Below, piece by piece: positions 1-5,466 of a stretch of 6,236 nucleotides of DNA. Below the pieces are notes generated by a model, which did not search any database, was not told the origin of the DNA, and saw only the letters and a list, made by a program, of their open reading frames with translations. The position numbers and the translations under genes are program-made. How positions within the stretch are numbered: position 1 is the first letter of the stretch; every line of letters begins with the position of its first letter. Source of the DNA: Acidobacteriaceae bacterium (lineage in GTDB: Bacteria; Acidobacteriota; Terriglobia; Bryobacterales; Bryobacteraceae); contig JAFARV010000912.1 in the NCBI GenBank assembly GCA_019245255.1, positions 1 to 6,236 of the forward strand. The letters are read 5' to 3'.

Positions 1-3
1 CCC

Positions 4-23
4 TGTCACTACTTTTGTCACTA
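4..23. repeat. 8-bp direct repeat TGTCACTA, 12-bp period
   Basis: TGTCACTA occurs at 4-11 and again at 16-23, separated by CTTT. The 12-base period is close to one helical turn. It lies about 90 bases before abiEi and could be part of an operator, an integrase arm site or chance; nothing in the window decides between these. Confidence 0.45.
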
Positions 24-39
24 GTCGCAAATGCGAGTG
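19..39. repeat. Interrupted dyad upstream of abiEi
   Basis: TCGCA (25-29) and TGCGA (32-36) form a 5-bp inverted repeat around AA. CACT (19-22) and AGTG (36-39) extend the pairing if AGT (23-25) is left unpaired. The dyad overlaps the second copy of the direct repeat. It could be a binding site for the AbiEi antitoxin or a recombination-related site. It is far (about 58 bases) from the candidate -10 box, so direct promoter blocking is not obvious. Confidence 0.35.
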
Positions 40-111
40 CGCGCCGTGGCAAAGGGGCTGCTGGCCGAGTCGCATACATCCTGTAATTATTTCGGGTATT
101 ATGCAAAATAG

Positions 112-729
112 ATGAGGCGGACGGAATCGAGCCAAAACCTCTACGAGGTCGCGGAGCCGCAGTACGGTTTCTTCACGACGAAGCAGGCCATTGAGGCAGG
201 CTATGACGAGTCGAAACACGGGTACCACGTGCGCGCCGGTAACTGGATTCGGGAGCACCGCGGGGTGTACCGGCTTCGCAATTTTCCGCAACCGGAGCGC
301 CCCGACCTGATGCTCTGGTTCCTCTGGTCGCGAGGCCGCGATGACGTACCACAAGGCATCTACAGCCACCAGACTGCCCTATCTCTTTACGACCTCTCCG
401 ACATAAATCCTGCCAAACTGCACATGACCGTTCCCAAACATTTCCGGCGGAACTCGGCCATCCCTAAAGTCCTCGTCCTCCACAAAGCGGACCTTGACAC
501 AGGCGATTCGCAGGACATCGTCGGGGTGCGAGCCACTACGCCCCTGCGGACAATTTCCGATTTGATTTCCGAAGGCAAGACGGATCGCACGCTCCTGAAA
601 CAAGCGATCACAGAGGGCTTCGGCCGCGGCCTGGTGACTCGCCGACAAATCGAGCGTGGAGATGTTCCATCCGAAGTGCGCGCCGAGATCGATTCACTTA
701 TTGAGGAAGGCGCAGGTGCCAAGCGGTAA
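112..729 (+). CDS. abiEi: AbiEi family antitoxin of a type IV toxin-antitoxin system
   Basis: This 205-residue protein is the likely antitoxin and autorepressor of an AbiE abortive-infection / type IV toxin-antitoxin pair, in which antitoxin and toxin do not bind each other directly. The N-terminal part (about residues 10-56) has the winged-helix features of the family: GFFTTKQAIEAGY followed by a turn and the strand segment RGVYRLRNFP. The middle (about 60-150) carries typical AbiEi features, including the YSHQTALSLYDLSD segment and TTPLRTISDLI. Its length fits the family. The ATG at 112 has no clear ribosome site in front; translation may be leaderless. The stop lies 14 bases inside the toxin gene, the usual coupling of such pairs. 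The gene looks intact although its partner is frameshifted. The alternative is a stand-alone wHTH regulator of the same fold, but the adjacent toxin argues against it. Confidence 0.87.
   Translation: MRRTESSQNLYEVAEPQYGFFTTKQAIEAGYDESKHGYHVRAGNWIREHRGVYRLRNFPQPERPDLMLWFLWSRGRDDVPQGIYSHQTALSLYDLSDINPAKLHMTVPKHFRRNSAIPKVLVLHKADLDTGDSQDIVGVRATTPLRTISDLISEGKTDRTLLKQAITEGFGRGLVTRRQIERGDVPSEVRAEIDSLIEEGAGAKR
703..710 (+). promoter_or_regulatory. Ribosome binding site that fixes the abiEii start
   Basis: GAGGAAGG lies 5 bases before the GTG at 716-718, inside the 3' end of abiEi. It supports 716 as the true toxin start rather than the TTG at 765, which opens the other frame and reads non-family sequence until the frameshift site. 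Confidence 0.7.
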
Positions 730-1571
730 GGCTTACAAAACGTCCCAGGCGCTTCGAACGGCTCTTGAAGCGAGATTGCTGCAAGTCGCAAAACGGACAG
801 GTACCGACCTACAACGGCTGCCGGCGGCGCGTTGCGTTCGACCGTTTGCTGGCGCGCATGTTCACCGACACTGTACTCACTCCTTCCTGGTATCTGAAAG
901 GCGGCTATGCGATAGAGCTCAGAATTGAGACTGCCCGTACGACGAAGGATATCGACCTCTCCATTGCTGCGAGAGAGGCGATCACTCCCGACTCATTGCA
1001 CCGTATGGTCGATGATGCAGCGTCACTCGATTTGCCCGACGGGTTCGTTTTCCAAATCGGCGAGTCCATTCTGGACCTCGACGCCGCACCGCAGGGCGGC
1101 AGCCGATTTCCCGTTCAGGCCAGAATGGCCGGCCGGCCGTTCGTAGGGTTTCATTTGGATATCGGGATCGGTGATGAACTCATCGAGCCGACCGATCGAA
1201 TCGAGGGGGAGGGGTGGTTTGATTTCGCTGGTCTCCCTCGACCCGCGTTCCGCATGATTTCGCGAGAGCAGCAGTTCGCCGAAAAACTCCACGCGTACAC
1301 GCGTCCGCGGCTCGATCGTGACAACTCGCGCGTGAAGGATCTTGTGGATTTGCTACTCCTGATGCAGACCGAAATGGAGCGACCCCGTGTTCGGGACAGC
1401 ATCGAGAAGACGTTTGCTCACCGCGCGACCCATTCCCTCCCGCTCGACCTTCCGTCACCACCAGAATCATGGCGCGTCCGGTTTCAAGAGTTGGCGACAG
1501 AATGTAATCTCGATGTCGATATGGAATCGGCAGTGAAAACCGTGGCCAGGTATGTGAGATTTTCCGATTGA
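716..1571 (+). pseudogene. abiEii: AbiEii nucleotidyltransferase toxin, single-base frameshift
   Basis: This is the toxin partner of the AbiE pair, a nucleotidyltransferase-like protein (AbiEii/AbiGii family) that inhibits growth when not countered. Translation from GTG 716 gives residues 1-35 (ending TGTDLQRL) in one frame. That frame then turns to Cys/Pro/Arg-rich sequence and stops at 928. The family-like sequence resumes one base later as RRRVAFDRLLARMF and runs to the stop at 1569-1571. Dropping one C of the CC at 821-822 restores a 284-residue protein, about the usual family length. In that restored protein the nucleotidyltransferase signature is clear: KGGYAIELR at 61-69, then TTKDIDL with acidic residues D78 and D80. 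Further on lie EKLHAYTR and RVKDLVDL, matching later conserved motifs. Everything after the shift is intact. Possible explanations are a real mutation, a sequencing indel or, less likely, recoding. As written no active toxin would be made. Confidence 0.85.
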
Positions 1572-1582
1572 TCGCCAGTAAC

Positions 1583-1652
1583 AGCCCACCACCTCACTGA
1601 AGAGAGCCCGGTCTTCGATTTGCCTCGGATTGTTCGTTATCCGTGGTGGGCT
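1583..1652. repeat. 10-bp inverted repeat around the integrase stop
   Basis: AGCCCACCAC at 1583-1592 is perfectly complementary to GTGGTGGGCT at 1643-1652, leaving a 50-base loop. Inside it GAAGA (1599-1603) can pair with TCTTC (1612-1616). The repeat straddles the int stop and follows abiEii, so it might fold as part of a shared terminator between the convergent genes. There is no T-run, and one 10-bp match at this spacing could occur by chance in 6 kb. Confidence 0.25.
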
Positions 1653-2700
1653 CGGCTGTCCTTGCCTTCTCCTCCAGATAAGGCGCGAGTTTCTGACCGG
1701 CAAGTTGGATGTCGCGTTCGTCCGTGATGTCGTAACGGTCGAACATGCTTCGAGTCTTATGGCCGCTTATTCGCATAGCTTGCTTTTCAGGGATACCCGC
1801 TCGGATCATGTTCCGGACGGCCGTTCGTCGCAGATCGTGGACCAGCAAACCAGGCACTTTGGCACGTTGTCTGGCTTTATTCCACGCGGTTTTCACTTCG
1901 CTGATGCCCGCGCCTTTCCACGAAACGATGAACGGGCAATCCTTTTCTCGGGCCGCATAGGCCATGTCCAGCCAACCCCTTAACTCGCCATAAAGCGGTG
2001 CCACCCGAGCCTGCTTCGCCTTCGTTTGCTTTCTCTCAAGTCGGATAAGATTAGTATTCCAATCAACCTGATCCCAGCGCAGCTTCAGGATCTCACCGCG
2101 ACGCATCCCGAGATGGTAGCCGATGACCAGAATTAACCGCTGATGGTCCGGCAGCTCGTTCCGAAATGCAAGGTATTGATCGTGCTCCAGGAAACCCTCA
2201 CGAACGTTGTCTTCTTCCAACATTTCAATCTTGGGCGAAGCGTACACAAGCGGTGGCAGCGCGTTTGTGCCCAAGGTGTACGCGCGACGGAGCGCTTCCA
2301 GCCAGCGGTTGATCGTCGCGTTGGCGTATCCTGCCGTCTGCTTTTGCTCGATGAAGCGGTCGATCGTCGCACTCGTTATTGCGGAGGCTTTGAGTTTTCC
2401 AAACGCCGGTTTGAGGTGAAGGCGAACGTATCCGTCTGCCTGTTTATAACTGTGGCGCTTCTGCTTGCGCTGATCCGCGAGATAGAGATCGAGGAGATCA
2501 CCGACCGTTGCCGTGCCGGAAGAGATCTGGCGGTTATCGATTTCCGAACGACGTTGGTTTAGCAGCCTGATGGCGTCGTTCTTGACGGTGGACTTCGAAG
2601 ACTCATACCTGGGCTGTTGCTCGCCCGGCGCGTAGTATTTGATCCACCAAATCTTGCCTCGGAGATACGGTTTGGCAGTTCCACGTTCGCCCTTTGGCAT
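1594..2700 (-). CDS. int: Site-specific tyrosine recombinase / integrase
   Basis: This 368-residue phage-type integrase would integrate and excise the element. An N-terminal segment (1-60) with GKIWWIKYYAPG resembles the arm-binding domain of such enzymes. Residues about 64-145 form the SAM-like core-binding domain (VGDLLDLYLADQ ... ATINRWLEALRRAY). The catalytic domain follows with the full residue set: R200 in LGMRRGEILKLRW, K227 in TKAKQARVAPL, H288 and R291 in HDLRRTA, H314 in SGHKT and nucleophile Y323 in MFDRYDI. The frame is open to an ATG at 2796, but the ATG at 2700 is preferred. It has GAGGG nine bases upstream, starts 13 bases after the preceding gene instead of 80 bases inside it, and removes 32 residues unlike the family. 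The 3' end faces abiEii with 22 bases between. It appears intact and active. Confidence 0.93.
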   Translation of the reverse strand: MPKGERGTAKPYLRGKIWWIKYYAPGEQQPRYESSKSTVKNDAIRLLNQRRSEIDNRQISSGTATVGDLLDLYLADQRKQKRHSYKQADGYVRLHLKPAFGKLKASAITSATIDRFIEQKQTAGYANATINRWLEALRRAYTLGTNALPPLVYASPKIEMLEEDNVREGFLEHDQYLAFRNELPDHQRLILVIGYHLGMRRGEILKLRWDQVDWNTNLIRLERKQTKAKQARVAPLYGELRGWLDMAYAAREKDCPFIVSWKGAGISEVKTAWNKARQRAKVPGLLVHDLRRTAVRNMIRAGIPEKQAMRISGHKTRSMFDRYDITDERDIQLAGQKLAPYLEEKARTAEPTTDNEQSEANRRPGSLQ

Positions 2701-2709
2701 GGCACATCG

Positions 2710-2715
2710 CCCTCT
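2710..2715 (-). promoter_or_regulatory. Ribosome binding site that fixes the int start
   Basis: On the minus strand AGAGGG lies nine bases before the ATG at 2700 and overlaps the stop codon of the upstream helix-turn-helix gene. This favours the 2700 start over 2796 and suggests translational coupling of the two genes. Confidence 0.55.
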
Positions 2716-3028
2716 ACAGCCCTTCGCGCTTGGCTCGATCAATATACCTATCGAGATCGCGCCGGTCAAATCGGAGTTTCGTGTCGATGCGGACACATGG
2801 GATATCCACGGCAGCCTTGTGCCTCAGCGCGTGAGGCGTCATCCCCAAGTACTTCGCGGCTTCCTCCACGTCCATCAGTCGCTGAGACATCGTAGACATA
2901 CGCGAGAGCTTCATTACGACAGCCTCCGCGATGGCCTCGATCATGGCATCACCAGGGCTCACGCGCTGTCTTCCTTCGTCGTAGTCCTGGATCGCAGAGA
3001 TCTGACGAGTTGCAGCGCCCGGACTCAT
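2714..3028 (-). CDS. Helix-turn-helix protein, probable excisionase (recombination directionality factor)
   Basis: This 104-residue protein carries a MerR/Xis-like winged helix-turn-helix (HTH_17 type) in its C-terminal half. RLMDVEEAAKYLGMTPHALR at about 50-69 is the helix-turn-helix, followed by the wing strand RIDTKLRFDRRDLDRYI at about 80-96. The position directly before int suggests a directionality factor that bends the attachment site to favour excision; a transcriptional regulator is the alternative. The ATG at 3028 is chosen because it overlaps the preceding stop as ATGA (3025-3028) and has a G-run (GGGGG) six bases upstream. An ATG at 3049 has no ribosome site. The N-terminal 48 residues are not recognisable and contain further Met codons at 29, 39, 44 and 47, so a shorter protein is possible. 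Confidence 0.72.
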   Translation of the reverse strand: MSPGAATRQISAIQDYDEGRQRVSPGDAMIEAIAEAVVMKLSRMSTMSQRLMDVEEAAKYLGMTPHALRHKAAVDIPCVRIDTKLRFDRRDLDRYIDRAKREGL

Positions 3029-3354
3029 GAGCGGCCCCCATTGGCGCACGTTTTCAGTTCGTCGTCAACGGACCTAATCGGTCGAGCCTTGCCGTTCATT
3101 GCGGGCGCGCGAAAACGCTGCTGAAAGCGCCGGTCTGCATTTTGGAGCCGATCCAGTGCGTCGAGCAATTCAAGACCGGCTTCACGCATTTGATCCGTGC
3201 GCGGCGCGAACTCCTCAATATGTCGAATGGCAAATCTGATTCGGTCGATCGCCACACGCGCCTGATACGCGAGCTCATAATCTAAGGCCGTGGATCGCGA
3301 CTGAACCTCCGCCTCGATCATCTGCACAACCTCCTGCATCACCTTTGATGACAT
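3025..3354 (-). CDS. Hypothetical helical protein, 109 residues
   Basis: I do not recognise this family. The first 80 residues are predicted from composition to be almost wholly alpha-helical and charged (for example VAIDRIRFAIRHIEEF and LELLDALDRLQNADRRFQQ), with heptad-like Leu/Ile spacing that could give a coiled coil or helical hairpin. The last 25 residues are polar. There is no signal peptide, membrane segment or metal motif. Its existence is supported by the ATGA overlap with the next gene, the 22-base gap to the previous one and a GGAGGG just before the ATG at 3354. It could be an accessory transfer or regulatory protein of the element; no function can be given. Confidence 0.68.
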   Translation of the reverse strand: MSSKVMQEVVQMIEAEVQSRSTALDYELAYQARVAIDRIRFAIRHIEEFAPRTDQMREAGLELLDALDRLQNADRRFQQRFRAPAMNGKARPIRSVDDELKTCANGGRS

Positions 3355-3369
3355 GAACCCTCCAGGTTC
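3355..3369 (-). promoter_or_regulatory. Small hairpin over the ribosome site of the 109-residue gene
   Basis: Reading the minus strand, GAACC (3369-3365) and GGTTC (3359-3355) can pair around TGGAG and abut the ATG at 3354. The GGAGG ribosome site (3363-3359) would lie in the loop and 3' arm, so translation might be damped unless ribosomes arrive from upstream. The stem is only 5 bp and may be chance. Confidence 0.25.
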
Positions 3370-3376
3370 CGCTTAC

Positions 3377-3622
3377 CTACTTGATTTGCCGTCGATTGGG
3401 TCTCGCTCTCGCGCGATGCCCGCAGACGAGAGCAAGGTTTGCGACGCATGAGGCGCCGGCGACGGCCAGTAGGAAAACCCGTTCTGACCGCGAGTCCGAT
3501 CCCGCTGCGCCGGACCTCCCGCTGTCCCTCACAAGCGTGAGCCCGATTGCCGCGACCGCAATGAAGCTTGCCACCAGTCCGACTATCCGAATCTTTCCGG
3601 TCAGATCTGTCCTATGCGGCAT
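3377..3622 (-). CDS. Small membrane protein with two transmembrane segments
   Basis: This 81-residue protein has two hydrophobic stretches, IRIVGLVASFIAVAAIGLTL near residues 11-30 and VFLLAVAGASCVANLALVC near 49-67. A short polar Ser/Gly/Arg linker joins them and the C-terminus is basic (GHRARARPNRRQ). The basic N- and C-termini suggest both ends are cytoplasmic. The ATG at 3622 is chosen over a TTG at 3634 because a GGGGG run lies five bases before it. The gene overlaps the end of the preceding ribbon-helix-helix gene by 11 bases, which implies coupled translation. I do not recognise a family. Small membrane proteins in conjugation loci include exclusion and pilus-assembly accessory proteins, but nothing here identifies one of these roles. 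Confidence 0.65.
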   Translation of the reverse strand: MPHRTDLTGKIRIVGLVASFIAVAAIGLTLVRDSGRSGAAGSDSRSERVFLLAVAGASCVANLALVCGHRARARPNRRQIK

Positions 3623-3899
3623 GTTTACCCCCAAGCCATTCCTTCAGCGCGCTGTTTGCCAGTGCTGTGACCGTGCAGCCACGTTGCTTGGCCACAGAGC
3701 GGAGGCGGTCGTTCGCCGAATGGGAAATTACAGCCGTTATACCCCGGCCTCGACCGGATTCTGCCGACTTCAACTCGATAGCAGCAAAATCGGCCGCGTT
3801 CAACGCCTGGTCTATATAGCGGGAGAGTTCGCCGTGGTAGCGCATCATCGTCCGCAGGCGATCATTCACTTCCGTCGTCAATCGAAGAAACAGTCGCAC
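3612..3899 (-). CDS. Tandem ribbon-helix-helix-like DNA-binding protein
   Basis: This 95-residue protein consists of two similar halves. Residues 2-38 and 53-89 align without gaps at an offset of 51. Each has a beta-like N-terminal strand (RLFLRLTTEV / GITAVISHSA), then the identical pentapeptide NDRLR in the first helix, a Gly at the turn and an AL near the end of the second helix. This is the pattern of a ribbon-helix-helix (Arc/MetJ) fold duplicated in one chain, as known for the conjugation protein TraY of F. It probably binds DNA, either as an operon repressor or an accessory at the transfer origin. The GTG at 3899 is chosen because AGGAGG lies six bases before it; an upstream GTG at 3914 is itself next to that site. 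It begins 33 bases after the trbI stop. I make the fold call by eye. Confidence 0.68.
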   Translation of the reverse strand: MRLFLRLTTEVNDRLRTMMRYHGELSRYIDQALNAADFAAIELKSAESGRGRGITAVISHSANDRLRSVAKQRGCTVTALANSALKEWLGGKHAA

Positions 3900-3905
3900 C
3901 TTTTC

Positions 3906-3911
3906 CCTCCT
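3906..3911 (-). promoter_or_regulatory. Strong ribosome binding site for the tandem RHH gene
   Basis: On the minus strand AGGAGG is followed after six bases by GTG at 3899, a near-ideal arrangement that sets the start five codons inside the longest open frame. Confidence 0.7.
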
Positions 3912-3932
3912 CACATTCCTGTCCTTACTGGT

Positions 3933-5466
3933 TCAGCGAATCGGGCTGTACCCAGTTGTGGAGAAGCTGCTTCGGCGCTGAAGCTGTCCGGGAGGCTGAA
4001 GCGGAAGTGGGTTTGCCTCCATCGGCTGATACGGTGCGTCGAACAGGATGTCGCGGTTTACACGAACTGTGAATTTGTACCCCGCCGGAACCTTGATCGT
4101 TGGCTGTACGTTCAGATTGCGCCGAGTAATCAATGCTCCGGTTTGGCTCATCTCACGGCCAACCGCCGCGCTCGCTGTATCAGTGACGCTCGGATACGTC
4201 AGAGCGCTCTGTGTATTCCGCTGAGATAGATCGAACGCGGCGGAAAAAGCGCTCGTCAGCGCCGCGAACCCGAACAGGCGCTTATAGTGATGGTCCACGT
4301 CATAACGCAGACCCGAGTTGCCGTGTGCGTCGAGTCCGACCATGCCGTTGATGTTCACGGACGAAGCATTCGGAAAGATGATTCTGTCCCAAATCACTTG
4401 CACACCATCCTGTCCATATGAAATCCGCGAGTCGTACCTCCCGACCAGGCGGGAACCCTGTGGAACCAGCAGATATCGCCCCGTGGCAGTATCGAACACG
4501 TTGGAACTTATGAGCGCCTTGATTTCGCCCGGAAGGTCCGAATTGAGGCTTTGTTCGAGAACGGCTGGAATCTCCCACCCTGCTTTGATTTCGTACGCGC
4601 TCAGCGGTGCGGTTCGCGTCGAGCGCAGGTAGTCGTCTGTCTTCTGCTGCTGAGCTGCTTGCACAAAGGATGCCTTTGTCGTCTGCATGTTCTGTGCGTC
4701 GTACTCGGAATCGTTTCGCACGCCACCGCTTGCCAAAGCCGCCAACCGCCCCGCGCCAGAGTTGGGTGGATTCATCGCGCGCGTAAGCGCAGCGACGTTG
4801 GCGAGATCGTCCCTGCTTTGCATGTCGTCAGGGCCGGCAAATCCAGACGAGCCGGAGGTTCCGGTACGAATACCAGTTGGGGCCACCATCGCTTCCTGCT
4901 GGCGTTGGTATGCGGCAGCGATCCGACGCTCTTCCGGTGATGGTTCCGTCGAGGCTGGAACGCTCTGCGTCCGCGGGTAGGCAGGCTGGCGGACCACAAC
5001 ACGATCCTGATAGGGCAAGCAGGGCTGTACAGTTTCGGGATTAAAGCGAAACGGCTGGCCGGTGCGCGGATCGTAGCCGCACGACGCGGTTGGGCCCCGA
5101 TGGCGATGATTGCGCCTGCTTTCCGGTATCCGGCGGTTGAAGCCGGTTCGGATCGTCCTTGATCAGCGGCGCATTGCCTGAGGGAATCTCCTTCTCGACT
5201 TCACTCGCGGATGCCGTGGCCGGAAGAACGCCTTTGGGAATGCTAGCGTCGTGAGCCGATGCTTGCGCGTGCACCTGTCGCCGGTATCCGCCATAAGCGA
5301 ACGCCAGGAGCAGTCCGAGCGCCACGGCACCGACCGCAGCACCCGCACGCTTGCTGACTGTAACGGATGTCTTCGGCTTAGGGTGAATTTCGAGGCCAGC
5401 GGGGGCTTCAATTGGCTTCACCTCGGGTGCTTTGTTGTCGGGATTATCCTTTGGGGTGCTGCTCAC
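3933..5466 (-). pseudogene. trbI: TrbI (VirB10-like) conjugal transfer protein, single-base frameshift
   Basis: TrbI is the VirB10-type scaffold of the Trb mating channel, anchored in the inner membrane and reaching the outer-membrane core. The GTG at 5466, with GGAG six bases upstream, starts a fragment with a proline-rich cytoplasmic tail (1-40), a membrane segment (about 41-58, AGAAVGAVALGLLLAFAY) and a periplasmic Pro-rich linker; it stops at 5041. The rest is in another frame: CGYDPRTGQPFRFNPETVQP, then a Gln-rich linker and the VirB10 domain (AGWEIPAVLEQSLNSDLPG, LLVPQGSRLVGRYDS, VNINGMVGLDAHGNSGL), ending at 3933. Removing one base from the GGGCCCC run at 5092-5098 joins them as PSGPTASCGYDP and gives a 510-residue protein of normal size. 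The TTG at 5018 that opens the C-terminal frame is not a plausible start. As written, the core domain would lack its membrane anchor. The gene overlaps trbG by 23 bases. Confidence 0.9.

Larger units (their letters stand above)
1..111 (+). promoter_or_regulatory. Upstream region of abiEi, no gene seen, probable promoter/operator
   Basis: I see no gene in this stretch. A TATTAT hexamer at 97-102 resembles a sigma70 -10 box, but no good -35 box sits 16-18 bases before it (74-79 reads ATACAT). If this -10 is used, transcription would begin only a few bases before the ATG at 112, giving a very short or absent leader. That fits the lack of a purine-rich ribosome site before the ATG. Further upstream are a direct repeat (4-23) and an interrupted dyad (19-39). 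AbiEi antitoxins of studied systems repress their own promoter by binding repeats there, so these are candidate operators; this is inference. The left boundary of the mobile element could also lie here or further left. Confidence 0.35.

Noticed and set aside
387..791. 134-residue minus-strand frame opposite abiEi
   Set aside because: The plus strand carries a recognisable antitoxin; the antisense product has low-complexity Arg/Ser composition.
765..1571. TTG at 765 as the toxin start
   Set aside because: Residues encoded from 765 to 821 do not look like the family and lack a ribosome site, whereas the alternative frame from GTG 716 gives matching N-terminal sequence with a good site.
1572..1593. 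Attachment site or tRNA gene at the int 3' end
   Set aside because: Only 22 bases lie between the stops, with no tRNA-like sequence. No tRNA, rRNA, CRISPR array or insertion sequence was found anywhere in the window.
2639..3124. 161-residue plus-strand frame, and other frames at 2143-2562 and 1630-1983
   Set aside because: All are antisense to int and the HTH gene, whose catalytic or HTH motifs are clear. The antisense products show no domain or start signal.
3381..4229. 282-residue open frame on the plus strand
   Set aside because: It lies opposite trbI, the RHH gene and the membrane-protein gene, is rich in Arg, Cys and Ser with no recognisable domain, and spans gene boundaries. It is a GC-driven shadow.
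3933..5018. 361-residue VirB10-domain protein as a complete gene starting at TTG 5018
   Set aside because: It lacks the membrane anchor. The frame reads TrbI-like linker sequence upstream of 5018, and the missing N-terminus is found in the neighbouring frame.
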